A stretch of 64,000 nucleotides of DNA from an uncultured Hyphomonadaceae bacterium (GTDB lineage Bacteria; Pseudomonadota; Alphaproteobacteria; Caulobacterales; Hyphomonadaceae), in assembly GCA_913057945.1 (NCBI GenBank), contig CAJXOF010000006.1, positions 1-64,000 of the forward strand, written 5' to 3'. Of this stretch, positions 34,057-43,248 are shown in pieces. Below the pieces are notes generated by a model. The model was given only the letters and a program-made list of their open reading frames with translations, searched no databases and was not told the origin of the DNA. A program made the translations under genes and the position numbers. Within the stretch, counting starts at the first letter, position 1. The number at the start of each line of letters is the position of its first letter.

Positions 34057-35493
34057 ATGGCCCTTGATAGCGCTGCCGTATCCGGCATGAGTTCCATTCT
34101 GAGCCGCCAGAAAGCCGCGCATATTCGCGATGGCATTCCATCGCTCGCCAAGCGGATCGAGTGGCTGGACAAGTCGATCGACCTGCTGGTCACACATGGG
34201 GATGCCCTGAGTGAAGCGATGCGCGAGGATTTCGGACATCGCTCCGTGGACCAGTCCGCCCTGACCGACATTGCCGGCTCGATTGGCGCGCTGAAATTCT
34301 CGAAGAAGCATGTCGCCAAGTGGATGCGACCGGAAAAGCGGAAGACGGAATTTCCGCTCGGCTTGCTCGGCTCGCGCGCTGAGCTTCAGTTCCAGCCAAA
34401 GGGCGTGATCGGCGTGATCAGCCCCTGGAACTTTCCGGTCAATCTGACTTTCGCGCCGCTTGCTGGCGTATTTGCCGCCGGCAACCGCGCGATGATCAAG
34501 CCATCGGAGTTCACCGAGGCGACGTCAGACCTGATGAAGCAGCTGTTTGCTCAGTATTATGACGAGGAAGAAGTGGCGGTCATCACTGGTGGCCCGGATG
34601 TTGGCGCCGAATTCTCGAAACTCGCCTTCGATCACATGGTCTTCACGGGCGCGACCTCTATCGCGCACCATGTCATGCGGGCGGCGGCGGACAATCTGGT
34701 GCCCCTGACGCTGGAACTCGGCGGCAAGAGTCCGGTCGTGCTCGGCCGGTCCGCCAACATGGAAAAGGCGGCCAACCGGATCATGGCGGGCAAGACGCTG
34801 AATGCGGGGCAAATCTGCCTGGCGCCGGACTATGCCTTCGTGCCTCAGGAAAAGACGGCGGAATTCGTCAGCGCCGCCACCAAGGCCGTCGAGAAAATGT
34901 ATCCATCCGGCCTGAAGGACAATGAGGATTACACCTCCGTCGTGAACCAGCGCCATTATGACCGGATCATGAGCTATATCGAGGAGGCCCGCGACAAGGG
35001 CGCTGAAGTCCACGAGATCAATCCGACGGGAGAGAATTTCTCCCAGCAGCCTCATCACAAGATCCCCCCGCACATTATCGTCAATCCAGGTGATGACCTG
35101 AAAGTGATGCAGGATGAGATCTTCGGGCCGATCCTGCCGATCAAATCCTATGGCGAGACCAAGGATGCCGTGGCCTATATCAATTCACATGACCGTCCGC
35201 TCGGCCTGTACTATTTCGGCGAGGACGCGACCGAGAAGGATTATGTCCTGAACAATACGACGTCCGGCGGTGTGACTGTGAATGATGTGATCTTCCATGT
35301 CGCGCAGGAAGACCTGCCGTTTGGGGGTGTTGGCCCCTCCGGCATGGGCAGCTATCATGGCCGCGACGGCTTCATGGAGTTCAGCCACAAAAAATCCGTA
35401 TACACGCAAACAGGTAGTGAGTTGCTTGCCATGATGCGCCCGCCCTATGGCGACAAGTTCCGCGGTCAGGTGAAAGGCCGCATCAAGCGCTAG
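34057..35493 (+). CDS. Aldehyde dehydrogenase, coniferyl-aldehyde-dehydrogenase-like
   Basis: The protein has 478 residues, the length of class-3-like ALDHs. It has SPWNFPVNLTFAPL (about 122-135), the general base E220 in LELGGKSP and the nucleophile C254 in NAGQICLAPDY. It oxidises aldehydes to acids with NAD(P). The short C-terminus (MMRPPYGDKFRG) resembles coniferyl aldehyde dehydrogenases, but fatty or terpenoid aldehydes are equally possible. The ATG at 34057 follows GAGGAAGAG. A shared terminator lies downstream. Confidence 0.9.
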   Translation: MALDSAAVSGMSSILSRQKAAHIRDGIPSLAKRIEWLDKSIDLLVTHGDALSEAMREDFGHRSVDQSALTDIAGSIGALKFSKKHVAKWMRPEKRKTEFPLGLLGSRAELQFQPKGVIGVISPWNFPVNLTFAPLAGVFAAGNRAMIKPSEFTEATSDLMKQLFAQYYDEEEVAVITGGPDVGAEFSKLAFDHMVFTGATSIAHHVMRAAADNLVPLTLELGGKSPVVLGRSANMEKAANRIMAGKTLNAGQICLAPDYAFVPQEKTAEFVSAATKAVEKMYPSGLKDNEDYTSVVNQRHYDRIMSYIEEARDKGAEVHEINPTGENFSQQPHHKIPPHIIVNPGDDLKVMQDEIFGPILPIKSYGETKDAVAYINSHDRPLGLYYFGEDATEKDYVLNNTTSGGVTVNDVIFHVAQEDLPFGGVGPSGMGSYHGRDGFMEFSHKKSVYTQTGSELLAMMRPPYGDKFRGQVKGRIKR

Positions 35494-35510
35494 GCGCGAG
35501 GGTCAGATAC

Positions 35511-35545
35511 AAAAAAGCCCGCCAGCAATGCTGGCGGGCTTTTTC
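35511..35545. terminator. Bidirectional rho-independent terminator
   Basis: A perfect 10-bp stem (35517-35526 with 35530-35539) with loop AAT is flanked by AAAAAA on the left and TTTTTC on the right. It serves the aldehyde dehydrogenase from the left and the minus-strand RNA helicase from the right. Confidence 0.88.
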
Positions 35546-35563
35546 TTTTGTTGGCGGTTTCGA

Positions 35564-37075
35564 TTAGCGCTTCAGGAAGGCCGGAATGTCGTTGCCGAAG
35601 CCTTTGACTTTTTCAGGGGCCGGATCAAGGACAAGGTCATCATCCTTGCGTTTGCGGTCCCGCTCGCGTTTCGGCTTCGCGGCGCGCTCGCGCTTTGGCT
35701 TTTCATCCGGGCGGTCGTCCGATTTTGTATCGGACTTCGGCTCAGGTTTAGGCTCTGCCTTCGCCTTGGGCTTTTCTTCCGTTTTCGCGGCGGGCGCGGA
35801 CTCTTCCAGACGGTCTGTGTTCTCGTCGCGCCGACGGCTACGCGAACGTCCGCCGCGTGATTTGTCGTCACGGCCGCCCGAACGGCTCCGGCCACGGCTG
35901 CGACTTTCGTCCGGTGGCAGGTCTCCGAGTTCCTCAAGCAGGCCCTCGGGCATATAGTCCTCGACATCCTGCTGGATCATCTTGAGGACAAAGCCCCAGG
36001 ATTTTTCGTCTGACGGCGACACAACCGTGAAGCTTTCACCCGTACGCCCCGCGCGACCGGTCCGCCCGATCCGATGGACGTAATCCTCGTCTTTGGGCGG
36101 CGGCGAATAATTGAAGACATGTCCGACATCTGGAATGTCGAGCCCGCGCGCGGCGACATCTGACGCAACGAGCAGCTTCAGGTCGCCGTCGCGGAAACGC
36201 TGCAGCACTTGGGTGCGGAACGCCTGCGGCAAGTCGCCATGGATGGCGGCCGCGTCGTGGCCATGCTTTTGCAGCGAGGCCGCCACGATATCGACTTCGA
36301 CCTTCCGGTTACAGAATACGATGCCGTTCTTCACTTCGCGGGATTCGATCACGCGGCGCAGCGCGGTGCGCTTGGCTTTGGCATCATTGGTCGGAATGTG
36401 GACAACGTGCTGTGTGATCGTCTTGGCTGCGTCCGTCGGGCGGGCGACTTCGACCTTGACCGGGTCACGTTGAAAGGTCTTCGCCAGTCTCTGAATGTCG
36501 GTCGGGAATGTTGCTGAGAACAGGAGAGTCTGCCGCTTGGCCGGAATCTTGGAGACAATCTTCTCAATGTCGGGAATGAAGCCCATGTCGAGCATGCGGT
36601 CTGCTTCGTCGATGATGAGGTAGTCGACGCCCATCAGCAGCAGCTTGCCGCGTTCGAACTGGTCCATCAGGCGTCCGGGGGTCGCGATCAACACGTCGAC
36701 GCCGCGCTGGAGCAGGCCTTCCTGCTCCTTGAAGCTGACACCGCCAATGAGCAGGGCCATGGTGAGTTTCAGGTGCTTGCCGTATTTCTCGAAATTCTCG
36801 GCCACCTGCGCGGCGAGTTCGCGCGTCGGGCAAAGGATCAGGCAACGCGGCATGCGGGCCCGAGCCCGTCCGCGCGCCAGCCGGTGGATCATCGGCAGCA
36901 CGAAAGCCGCCGTCTTTCCGGTGCCGGTCTGGGCGATGCCCGTGACGTCGCCGCCAGCGAGGATATGGGGGATAGCTTCCGTCTGGATCGGCGTAGGCGA
37001 TGTATATCCCGCCTCTTCTACAGCCTTAAGTACGTTCGGCCCAAGGCCGAGGTCTGCAAATGTTACTTCAGTCAA
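35564..37075 (-). CDS. DEAD-box RNA helicase, RhlE-like
   Basis: The protein has 503 residues. The Q-motif region is SPTPIQTEAIP, followed by Walker A AQTGTGKT (48-55), PTRELA (83-88), DEAD (156-159), SAT and HRIGRTGRAG. The core ends near residue 390. The rest (about 395-503) is a highly charged tail with RGRSRSGGR repeats and Lys/Glu/Pro stretches, ending in DIPAFLKR as in alphaproteobacterial RhlE-type proteins. It unwinds RNA in ribosome assembly or with the degradosome. It is monocistronic. Confidence 0.92.
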   Translation of the reverse strand: MTEVTFADLGLGPNVLKAVEEAGYTSPTPIQTEAIPHILAGGDVTGIAQTGTGKTAAFVLPMIHRLARGRARARMPRCLILCPTRELAAQVAENFEKYGKHLKLTMALLIGGVSFKEQEGLLQRGVDVLIATPGRLMDQFERGKLLLMGVDYLIIDEADRMLDMGFIPDIEKIVSKIPAKRQTLLFSATFPTDIQRLAKTFQRDPVKVEVARPTDAAKTITQHVVHIPTNDAKAKRTALRRVIESREVKNGIVFCNRKVEVDIVAASLQKHGHDAAAIHGDLPQAFRTQVLQRFRDGDLKLLVASDVAARGLDIPDVGHVFNYSPPPKDEDYVHRIGRTGRAGRTGESFTVVSPSDEKSWGFVLKMIQQDVEDYMPEGLLEELGDLPPDESRSRGRSRSGGRDDKSRGGRSRSRRRDENTDRLEESAPAAKTEEKPKAKAEPKPEPKSDTKSDDRPDEKPKRERAAKPKRERDRKRKDDDLVLDPAPEKVKGFGNDIPAFLKR

Positions 37076-37271
37076 TGTTATGGTTCCTGGAATGGTTTCT
37101 GATTTTAACCCGGCGGCCTTGAGAGCCGCAATTTCCCGCGTTCAGCGCCTCAGTGCGCTTTTGGCGGGCCGGGCGAATTCCATGCCCGGAGCGTCGTGTT
37201 GCGCTGCACATAAGCCAAATTGTGGATAAATGGAAGGGGGCGTACCCAGCTTTCGCCCGACGGCGCACGGG

Positions 37272-37934
37272 TCAGGTGCGATAGCGCTGGACGTCGTCGA
37301 TCAGATTCTGCAGCACGCGCTTGGACCGGCCCCAGTCGAAGGCCTGTCCGGGAACGGTAATTGTGCCTGTCAGCAGCGTGCCCTCGTCGCGGGATTCCAG
37401 CGTGATGATCATGTTGCCTTCCCAGGACCAGACCGAAGACGCCATTTTGGAGTTGAGTATGCAGCCATCACCCGCCTCTGAAATATCGACAATCGGCTGG
37501 CTGCGGCTGGCGAGCGAGCACACCACGGCGGCAAGTGTTTCGCCGAACGTATTGCGGAAGCCTTGTGATAGTTCGCGGTCCGTCTTCAGGCCCAGCCTGG
37601 CATACATCGGGATCGCAATATCCTTCATGGCGGCGAGCGGCAGGCCGCCCGCGCCGGCCGCGGCCATGACCGGTTCGGCATATTTGAAGAATTGCTCGGC
37701 GGTCATGCCCTGCGGCGTGGCGCCGGTGACGCGTACCACGCGCGCGCGGACGTCCGGGTGATTAATGATTTCGCCCACATTCATCGAGTTTCGCCAGTCT
37801 ATGCTGGAGTCAACGATCTGTGGAGGGAGGGATGGCGGAGACGTGGAGAGCGCGCTGTCTGTAACAGCCGTTCCGCACTGTGCGCAGAAGCGGTGGCCAT
37901 CTCCCAGCGTCTGTCCGCAATGTGTACAAAACAT
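37272..37934 (-). CDS. Zinc-ribbon protein of unknown function
   Basis: The protein has 220 residues. The N-terminus is a clear zinc ribbon (CTHC at 3-6 and CAQC at 17-20), then a Ser/Pro linker and a folded domain of about 170 residues. That domain includes an alpha-helical part (EQFFKYAEPVMAAAGAGG) and a beta-rich end (GNMIITLESRDEGTLLTGTI). I do not recognise the domain. It has no membrane segment. It stands between the helicase and sodB, both also minus strand, but each seems separately transcribed. Confidence 0.75.
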   Translation of the reverse strand: MFCTHCGQTLGDGHRFCAQCGTAVTDSALSTSPPSLPPQIVDSSIDWRNSMNVGEIINHPDVRARVVRVTGATPQGMTAEQFFKYAEPVMAAAGAGGLPLAAMKDIAIPMYARLGLKTDRELSQGFRNTFGETLAAVVCSLASRSQPIVDISEAGDGCILNSKMASSVWSWEGNMIITLESRDEGTLLTGTITVPGQAFDWGRSKRVLQNLIDDVQRYRT

Positions 37935-37977
37935 GGGCGGTCCCCTCGTCCATATGACGAGGGGACCTTACCCCAAA

Positions 37978-38586
37978 TCAGGCGCCCGCGTCAGCGAGAT
38001 TCTGGTTCACGAAATCCCAATTGATGAGATTGTCGATGAAGGCGTCCATATAGTTCGGACGGCTGTTCTGGTAATCGAGATAGTAGGCGTGCTCCCAGAC
38101 ATCCATGGTCAGGACGGGTGTTGCGTCCATATCGGTGACCGGCGTTTCCGCGTTCGGTGTCTTGGTGATGTGGAGCTTGCCGCCCTTGTAGACCAGCCAG
38201 GCCCAGCCGGAGCCAAACTGGCCGCCGCCAGCCGCCTTGAAATCCTTCACGAACTGGTCGTAGCCGCCCAGGTCGCGATCGATCAGGTCGGCCACTTTGC
38301 CGTGCGGTTTGCCGCCGCCGCCAGGTTTCATGCAGTGCCAGTAAAAGGTGTGGTTCCAGACCTGGGCCGCATTGTTGAACAGGCCAGCCTTGCCGCTATC
38401 GGCTGCAGCTTTCTTGATGATGGATTCGAGCGACTCGTTTTCGAGGTCGGTGCCCTCGATCAGGCCGTTCAGATTCTTGACATAGGCGGCGTGGTGCTTG
38501 CCGTGGTGAAAGTTCAAGGTCTCCTCGGAGATGTGCGGCGCCAGGGCGTCGCGTCCATATGGGAGATCAGGGAGGGAAAATGCCAT
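37978..38586 (-). CDS. sodB: Superoxide dismutase (Fe type)
   Basis: The protein has 202 residues. Metal ligands are H27 in NFHHGKHHAAYV, His in QVWNHTFYWHCM, and Asp/His in DVWEHAYYLDYQN. The FNNAAQVWNHTFYW-type block and GQFGSGWAWLV point to the iron form, but metal choice needs assay. It converts superoxide to peroxide and oxygen in the cytoplasm. The start at 38586 (MAFSLPDLPYG) was chosen. The open frame continues upstream only as antisense of the next gene. Confidence 0.93.
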   Translation of the reverse strand: MAFSLPDLPYGRDALAPHISEETLNFHHGKHHAAYVKNLNGLIEGTDLENESLESIIKKAAADSGKAGLFNNAAQVWNHTFYWHCMKPGGGGKPHGKVADLIDRDLGGYDQFVKDFKAAGGGQFGSGWAWLVYKGGKLHITKTPNAETPVTDMDATPVLTMDVWEHAYYLDYQNSRPNYMDAFIDNLINWDFVNQNLADAGA

Positions 38587-38651
38587 TTTGGGCGTCCTTT
38601 CTTGCAGCAAAGTATCTGGTCTAATTACGCGTCTTCCCACATATGGGTTGC

Positions 38652-39299
38652 ATGTCAAACCCGACCAGCCCTCTTTCCAAATCTCAATGGGCCGCGATCG
38701 ACAAGCGGATTCTTCGCGCAGACGAGGACCGCTGGATTTCCAGCCGCTATGCAAAGGACGATCAGAGGCAGGCGCTGACGGCCCTTTATGCGCTTGCCTA
38801 TGAGCTGGCGCGGGTCCGGCTGGTGGTCTCCGAGGAAGGGCTGGGCCTGATCCGGTTTCAATGGTGGCGCGATGCCATTTCCGAGATCGAGGCGGGTAAA
38901 GTGCGCGAGCATGATGTCGCCCGCGCCCTGAAGGAAGAAGTCGAGGCGGGCCGGCTGAAGCCGCGCGCCCTGCAGGATCTGATTGATGGCTATCAGGCCG
39001 CCTTTGAAGCCCAGGACCGGGCATTGGAGCCGGAAGGCTGGCTGGCGCTGACGGCGGCGCATGTGCTGACCCCGATGCATGGCTGGGCCGAGGAGATCCG
39101 GGATGTTGCGCCCTATTTTGCCGCGGCGCGCCGCTCTGACTCCAAGGCATATGGCCCGATCCTGCCGCCTGCGCCGAAGCCGATCCGGCCAGCCATCGCG
39201 CATTTTCGCCTGCGCAAACTCTACACCGAGGGCAAGACGCCGAACGCCATCCAGAAACGGCTCTGCGTGCTGCAGGCGATCCGTAGCGGCAAGGTTTGA
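38652..39299 (+). CDS. Short squalene/phytoene-synthase-like protein (NDUFAF6-like)
   Basis: The protein has 215 residues. The N-terminal half (DRWISSRYAKDDQRQALTAL, YALAYELARVR, IRFQWWRDAISEI) matches the first part of the squalene/phytoene synthase fold. However, the two Asp-rich catalytic motifs are not intact and the length is about 70 residues below true synthases. Short homologues in alphaproteobacteria are related to the mitochondrial complex I assembly factor NDUFAF6. A terpenoid-synthase activity is therefore doubtful. It may start at 38643 or 38652, as neither has a good ribosome site. It is divergent from sodB, 66 nt apart. Confidence 0.78.
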   Translation: MSNPTSPLSKSQWAAIDKRILRADEDRWISSRYAKDDQRQALTALYALAYELARVRLVVSEEGLGLIRFQWWRDAISEIEAGKVREHDVARALKEEVEAGRLKPRALQDLIDGYQAAFEAQDRALEPEGWLALTAAHVLTPMHGWAEEIRDVAPYFAAARRSDSKAYGPILPPAPKPIRPAIAHFRLRKLYTEGKTPNAIQKRLCVLQAIRSGKV

Positions 39300-39377
39300 C
39301 CGGAACGCAACTCGTCACGCCGTTACACGTTGGTTCGTCATTCCCAGCCCTGTGCCTGCCCAGTGAAGGAGTGATCC

Positions 39378-40118
39378 ATGTCCGCCAGCAAACCCGTCGC
39401 CCGCCTCTACCGGATGAAAACGCCGTCACATGTCTGCCCGTTTGGCCTGAAGAGCCGGGCGCTGCTGAAGCGAAAAGGGTATCCGGTCGACGATCATCTC
39501 CTGACCAGCCGTGAAGAGACCGATGCCTTCAAGCGCGAACATGATGTGAAGACGACACCCCAGACCTTCATCGATGGAAAGCGGATCGGCGGGTATGACG
39601 CGTTGAAGGAATTCTTCGGCCAGCTTGAAAAGGACAAGGACAAGAAAACCTATACGCCGGTCATCGCCATCTTCGCGTCGGCGGCTTTCATGGCTTTGGC
39701 GGTCAGCTGGGCGGCCTATGGCAGCCTGCTGACCGTCCGCGCGGCGGAATGGTTCATCGCGATCAGCATGTGCATTTTGGCCGTTCAGAAATTGCGAGAT
39801 CTTGAAAGCTTTTCCAATTCGTTTCTCGGCTATGACCTGCTGGCCCGGAAATGGGTCAGGTACGCCTATATCTATCCGTTTGCGGAATTGCTGGCAGGCG
39901 TGCTGATGATTGCGGGCGCATTGATCTTCCTCGCAGCGCCAGTGGCCCTGTTCATTGGCACGATTGGCGCCGTATCAGTGTTCCGCGCGGTCTATATCGA
40001 GAAGCGGGACTTGAAATGCGCCTGTGTCGGTGGGGATAGCAATGTGCCGCTGGGCTTCGTCTCACTGACCGAAAACCTGATGATGATCGTGATGGCCGTG
40101 TGGATGCTGGCCAAGTAA
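39378..40118 (+). CDS. Glutaredoxin-MauE fusion membrane protein
   Basis: The protein has 246 residues. Residues 5-85 form a glutaredoxin domain with a single active-site cysteine (C20 in HVCPFGLKS, so CPFG instead of CPYC), the cis-Pro loop TTPQTFID and GGYDAL. Residues about 93-246 form a four-helix MauE/DoxX-like membrane domain with a C-terminal CACVGG motif facing one side. The layout suggests electron transfer from glutathione or a thiol across the inner membrane. The role is inferred. GAAGGAG precedes the ATG. Confidence 0.85.
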   Translation: MSASKPVARLYRMKTPSHVCPFGLKSRALLKRKGYPVDDHLLTSREETDAFKREHDVKTTPQTFIDGKRIGGYDALKEFFGQLEKDKDKKTYTPVIAIFASAAFMALAVSWAAYGSLLTVRAAEWFIAISMCILAVQKLRDLESFSNSFLGYDLLARKWVRYAYIYPFAELLAGVLMIAGALIFLAAPVALFIGTIGAVSVFRAVYIEKRDLKCACVGGDSNVPLGFVSLTENLMMIVMAVWMLAK

Positions 40119-40121
40119 GGC

Positions 40122-40877
40122 TCAGGTGCCGCGTGTATCGCCATAGAGGTGGATGTGCAGGCGGTCGGTGAAATTGTAGCCGGCTTCAAGACATACCTCG
40201 GCAAGCCAGGGCTCTCGCGCGCGAAGTTCGGCGGGCGTCCGACCCTCGGGCATCAGCCATACGCGGTCGGCAGGGATGCCGGACTCGGCAACGAGTGCGT
40301 GGGCTTCCTCGAGGTCTGAGGGGTTTGCCACGACAATCTTGAAGTTCGCGCGCGGGTCTCTGGCGTAGAAGCCGAGCACATCGGGCTTCAGCCGGATAGA
40401 GACCGCATTGCCGGAATGGGCAAGCTTCGGGGAGACATTAAACTGGTCGATCAGCTCCGCTGCAAGCCCGATTGGCTTGATCGTGCCATTGGTCTCGATC
40501 TCGATATAGAAGTCTGCGTCGAATGCCTTGAGGCGCTGGATCAACTCGCCGAGACCGCGCTGTTGCAACAGGGGCTCGCCGCCAGTGAAGATGATGCGGC
40601 GACAGGATTGGCTGGTCAGTTGCTCGGCCAGGGCGTCGGTCGATACATCGACGGTCTCGGCGGCGCGGTCGAATTTTTTCGGCGCGTCCGGCAGGTCGTC
40701 GCGATGGGCAAACTCCGTCCCCTGAAAATTCCAAGTATAGGCCGTGTCGCACCAGACGCAGTGGAGATTGCATTGCGACAGGCGTACGAACACGCTCGGC
40801 TTGCCGGCCGAGACGCCCTCACCCTGCAGCGAATGGAAGATCTCGGGCACGCCGGGCTCTGTGACGGCGAGGCGCAT
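40122..40877 (-). CDS. queE: 7-carboxy-7-deazaguanine synthase
   Basis: The protein has 251 residues. It is a radical SAM enzyme with the 4Fe-4S motif C36-x3-C40-x2-C43 (CNLHCVWCDT) and TGGEPLLQ. It rearranges 6-carboxytetrahydropterin to 7-carboxy-7-deazaguanine, the third step toward queuosine. It begins 2 nt after trmFO and is presumably co-transcribed with it. queA, another queuosine gene, lies at 55243 in the same window. An upstream start at 40916 inside trmFO was rejected. Confidence 0.93.
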   Translation of the reverse strand: MRLAVTEPGVPEIFHSLQGEGVSAGKPSVFVRLSQCNLHCVWCDTAYTWNFQGTEFAHRDDLPDAPKKFDRAAETVDVSTDALAEQLTSQSCRRIIFTGGEPLLQQRGLGELIQRLKAFDADFYIEIETNGTIKPIGLAAELIDQFNVSPKLAHSGNAVSIRLKPDVLGFYARDPRANFKIVVANPSDLEEAHALVAESGIPADRVWLMPEGRTPAELRAREPWLAEVCLEAGYNFTDRLHIHLYGDTRGT

Positions 40878-40879
40878 GT

Positions 40880-42283
40880 CTATTCCGCCGGAACCAGGCT
40901 GGTGGCCGACAGCCATGAATCAAAGTCTTCCAATGCGCGCACGGCTTGCGCGCGTTTCTTTGCACGGCCCTTGTCCTTGCCGCGCAGGCGTTTGCCGTCG
41001 GGCCCGTGTTTCGGGAAGTCGGCGATGTCCGGGAACAGGCCGAAATTGACGTTCATTGGCTGGAAGGTCGCCTTGCCTTCGAGATGGCCGCCGGTGATGT
41101 GGCGGATCAGAGAGCCAAGTGCGGTCGTCTCCGGCGGGGGCGCCAAGGGCTGGCCGAGACGCTCAGCGGCGGCGAACCGGCCGGCAAGCAGGCCCATACC
41201 TGCGCTTTCAACATAGCCTTCAACCCCCGTGACTTGTCCGGCAAAGCGCAGGCGAGGCAGGCTCTTCATGCGCAGCTGCTCATCCAGCAGTTTCGGCGAA
41301 TTGAGGAAGGTGTTGCGATGGATGCCGCCAAGGCGCGCGAACTCGGCTTTTTCGAGACCGGGGATCATGCGGAAGATATCGGTCTGGGCGCCATATTTCA
41401 GCTTGGTCTGGAAGCCGACCATGTTCCAGAGCGTGCCGTGGGCATTGTCCTGGCGCAGCTGGACGATGGCGTGCGCCTTGATGTCCGGCTGATGGGGGTT
41501 GGTCAGGCCGACCGGCTTCATGGGGCCGAAGCGCAGCGTTTCGCGCCCGCGTTCCGCCATGACTTCGATGGGCAGGCAGCCTTCAAAGTAAGGCGTGTTC
41601 TTTTCCCATTCCTTGAACTCGGTTTTCTCGCCCGAAATCAATGCGTCGATGAAAGCGTTGTACTGGTCTTCGTCGAGCGGGCAATTGATGTACGCCGCCG
41701 TATCGCCACCGGGGCCGGGCTTGTCATATCGGCTTTGGCGCCAGGCCTTGGTCATATCGACGGAGTCGAAATAGACGATGGGGGCGATGGCGTCGAAGAA
41801 AGCGAGATCATCTTCGCCGGTATGGGCGTGGATGGCTTCTGCCAGTTTGAGTGATGTGAGCGGTCCGGTGGCCACGATCACGCTGTCCCAGTCTTCCGGT
41901 GGGAGCCCCGTGATTTCCTCGCGGACGATGGTGATGTTCGGATGGGCTTCCAGCTTGGCGGTGACCGCCTCGGCAAAACCCTCGCGGTCCACGGCCAGCG
42001 CGCTGCCGGCGGGCACCTGGTGCTCGGCTGCCGTATGCATGATCAGGCCATTCGCCCGGCGCATTTCCTCATGCAGCACGCCGACGGCATTCGACACATG
42101 GTCGTCCGAACGGAACGAGTTCGAGCAGACCAGTTCGGCCAGCTTGTCGGTCTGGTGGGCATCGGTGCCTTTGACGCCGCGCATTTCGTGCAGGATGACG
42201 GGCACGCCGGCATTGGCGGCCTGCCATGCGGCCTCGGATCCGGCCATGCCGCCGCCGATGATATGAATGGGTTTGATGCTCAT
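40880..42283 (-). CDS. trmFO: Methylenetetrahydrofolate-tRNA (uracil-54-C5) methyltransferase
   Basis: The protein has 467 residues. The FAD site is [12 protein letters not shown] (about 8-19), then [12 protein letters not shown] and, near the C-terminus, [11 protein letters not shown], all characteristic of TrmFO. The enzyme uses folate and FADH2 to make ribothymidine at position 54 of tRNA. It is upstream of queE on the same strand, giving a tRNA-modification pair. Confidence 0.95.
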   Translation of the reverse strand: MSIKPIHIIGGGMAGSEAAWQAANAGVPVILHEMRGVKGTDAHQTDKLAELVCSNSFRSDDHVSNAVGVLHEEMRRANGLIMHTAAEHQVPAGSALAVDREGFAEAVTAKLEAHPNITIVREEITGLPPEDWDSVIVATGPLTSLKLAEAIHAHTGEDDLAFFDAIAPIVYFDSVDMTKAWRQSRYDKPGPGGDTAAYINCPLDEDQYNAFIDALISGEKTEFKEWEKNTPYFEGCLPIEVMAERGRETLRFGPMKPVGLTNPHQPDIKAHAIVQLRQDNAHGTLWNMVGFQTKLKYGAQTDIFRMIPGLEKAEFARLGGIHRNTFLNSPKLLDEQLRMKSLPRLRFAGQVTGVEGYVESAGMGLLAGRFAAAERLGQPLAPPPETTALGSLIRHITGGHLEGKATFQPMNVNFGLFPDIADFPKHGPDGKRLRGKDKGRAKKRAQAVRALEDFDSWLSATSLVPAE

Positions 42284-42378
42284 GCGGCGGATGTGCGGGG
42301 CCAGGGCGGCGTCGTCAAGGTGGCGTTTGCCGTGATTCCCCGTGGCGAGGCCGTGAACGGGCGTGTAAGGAGTCGGAT

Positions 42379-43182
42379 ATGACTCGCAAGCTTTCTATTC
42401 CAGACCTGGTAGCAGAGGCATGGTCGTTGGCCCTGAGGGCCGCGCGGCCGAGCCTGGTTCTCATGCTCGCTCTTATTGTTGCAGGTGGCATCTACACCTT
42501 TGCGGTGGGGCCGGGATCCGCAATCGGGGATGCAGCGCCCGCGATTGCGGCGCTCGTTGTGTTTGTCGTCGGGATCGAATTCTCGCTGGTGGTCTACCGG
42601 GCCATGCTGGAGACGCGCACGGGCGATCGCCTGCGCCTCGCCCATGCGAATCTGGCGATCTATGTTGCCTTCCTGTTTGTGGGCGTTTTCGTCGGCTTCT
42701 TCCTGTTGATCCTGCCCGGAATCCTGCTCAAGGCGTCGGGCCGGGTTGAAATCGACGCAGAAACGCCGCCGGACGTGGTTCAGGCGGCGCTGATCGACAT
42801 GTTGCCCACGGCCTATGGTGCTGTCCTCATCCTCGCCTGTATTGCCGGCGCGGCCGTTCTGTTCTTCATGGCGCTGCGGCTCTTGCTTATCGGGGCAGCG
42901 ACCGTCGCCACGGGCGAGACACTGGTCTTCCGCACCTGGTCCTGGACGCAGGGGCATGCCCTGCCGCTCGGTCTCGCCGCGCTGGTGACGCACATTCTGC
43001 CGTTTGCCGTGGCCGTGCTGATCAATTGGAATTTGCGGGATATCTGGGGTGACAGCGCCATCGGCGGCTTCCTGTCGGGCGCGGTCGGCATGGCCCTGCT
43101 GGTGCCATTCCTGCTGGGCGGGCATGGCCTTGCGGTCGCGGCCCTGCACCAACTGCATCCCGAGACGACTTCCACCGAATGA
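42379..43182 (+). CDS. Polytopic membrane protein, first of three related genes
   Basis: The protein has 267 residues and about six hydrophobic segments. I do not recognise a family. In the fourth segment and following loop, [20 protein letters not shown] then LPLGLAALV has the same shape as ALTIKDREFRFLDAWNVSRD in the next gene and AMTIRDRKIRFGSAWRVT in the third. This suggests that all three descend from one ancestor. GTAAGGAG precedes the ATG. It is divergent from trmFO. Confidence 0.75.
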   Translation: MTRKLSIPDLVAEAWSLALRAARPSLVLMLALIVAGGIYTFAVGPGSAIGDAAPAIAALVVFVVGIEFSLVVYRAMLETRTGDRLRLAHANLAIYVAFLFVGVFVGFFLLILPGILLKASGRVEIDAETPPDVVQAALIDMLPTAYGAVLILACIAGAAVLFFMALRLLLIGAATVATGETLVFRTWSWTQGHALPLGLAALVTHILPFAVAVLINWNLRDIWGDSAIGGFLSGAVGMALLVPFLLGGHGLAVAALHQLHPETTSTE

Positions 43183-43212
43183 TTGCGCCTGTCATATAAA
43201 TCGCCCTATCCT
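43183..43212 (+). promoter_or_regulatory. Possible promoter of the second membrane paralog
   Basis: TTGCGC (43183-43188) and TATCCT (43207-43212) are separated by 18 nt. This is a modest match in the 66-nt gap between the first and second paralogs. Confidence 0.3.
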
Positions 43213-43248
43213 GACGCCTGATAAGCAGTTCAGGGGGGGCTCTGCCAG

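Noticed and set aside
38587-39429. N-terminal extension of the sodB frame
   Set aside because: The frame is open upstream only because it is antisense to the phytoene-synthase-like gene. The SOD family starts at 38586.
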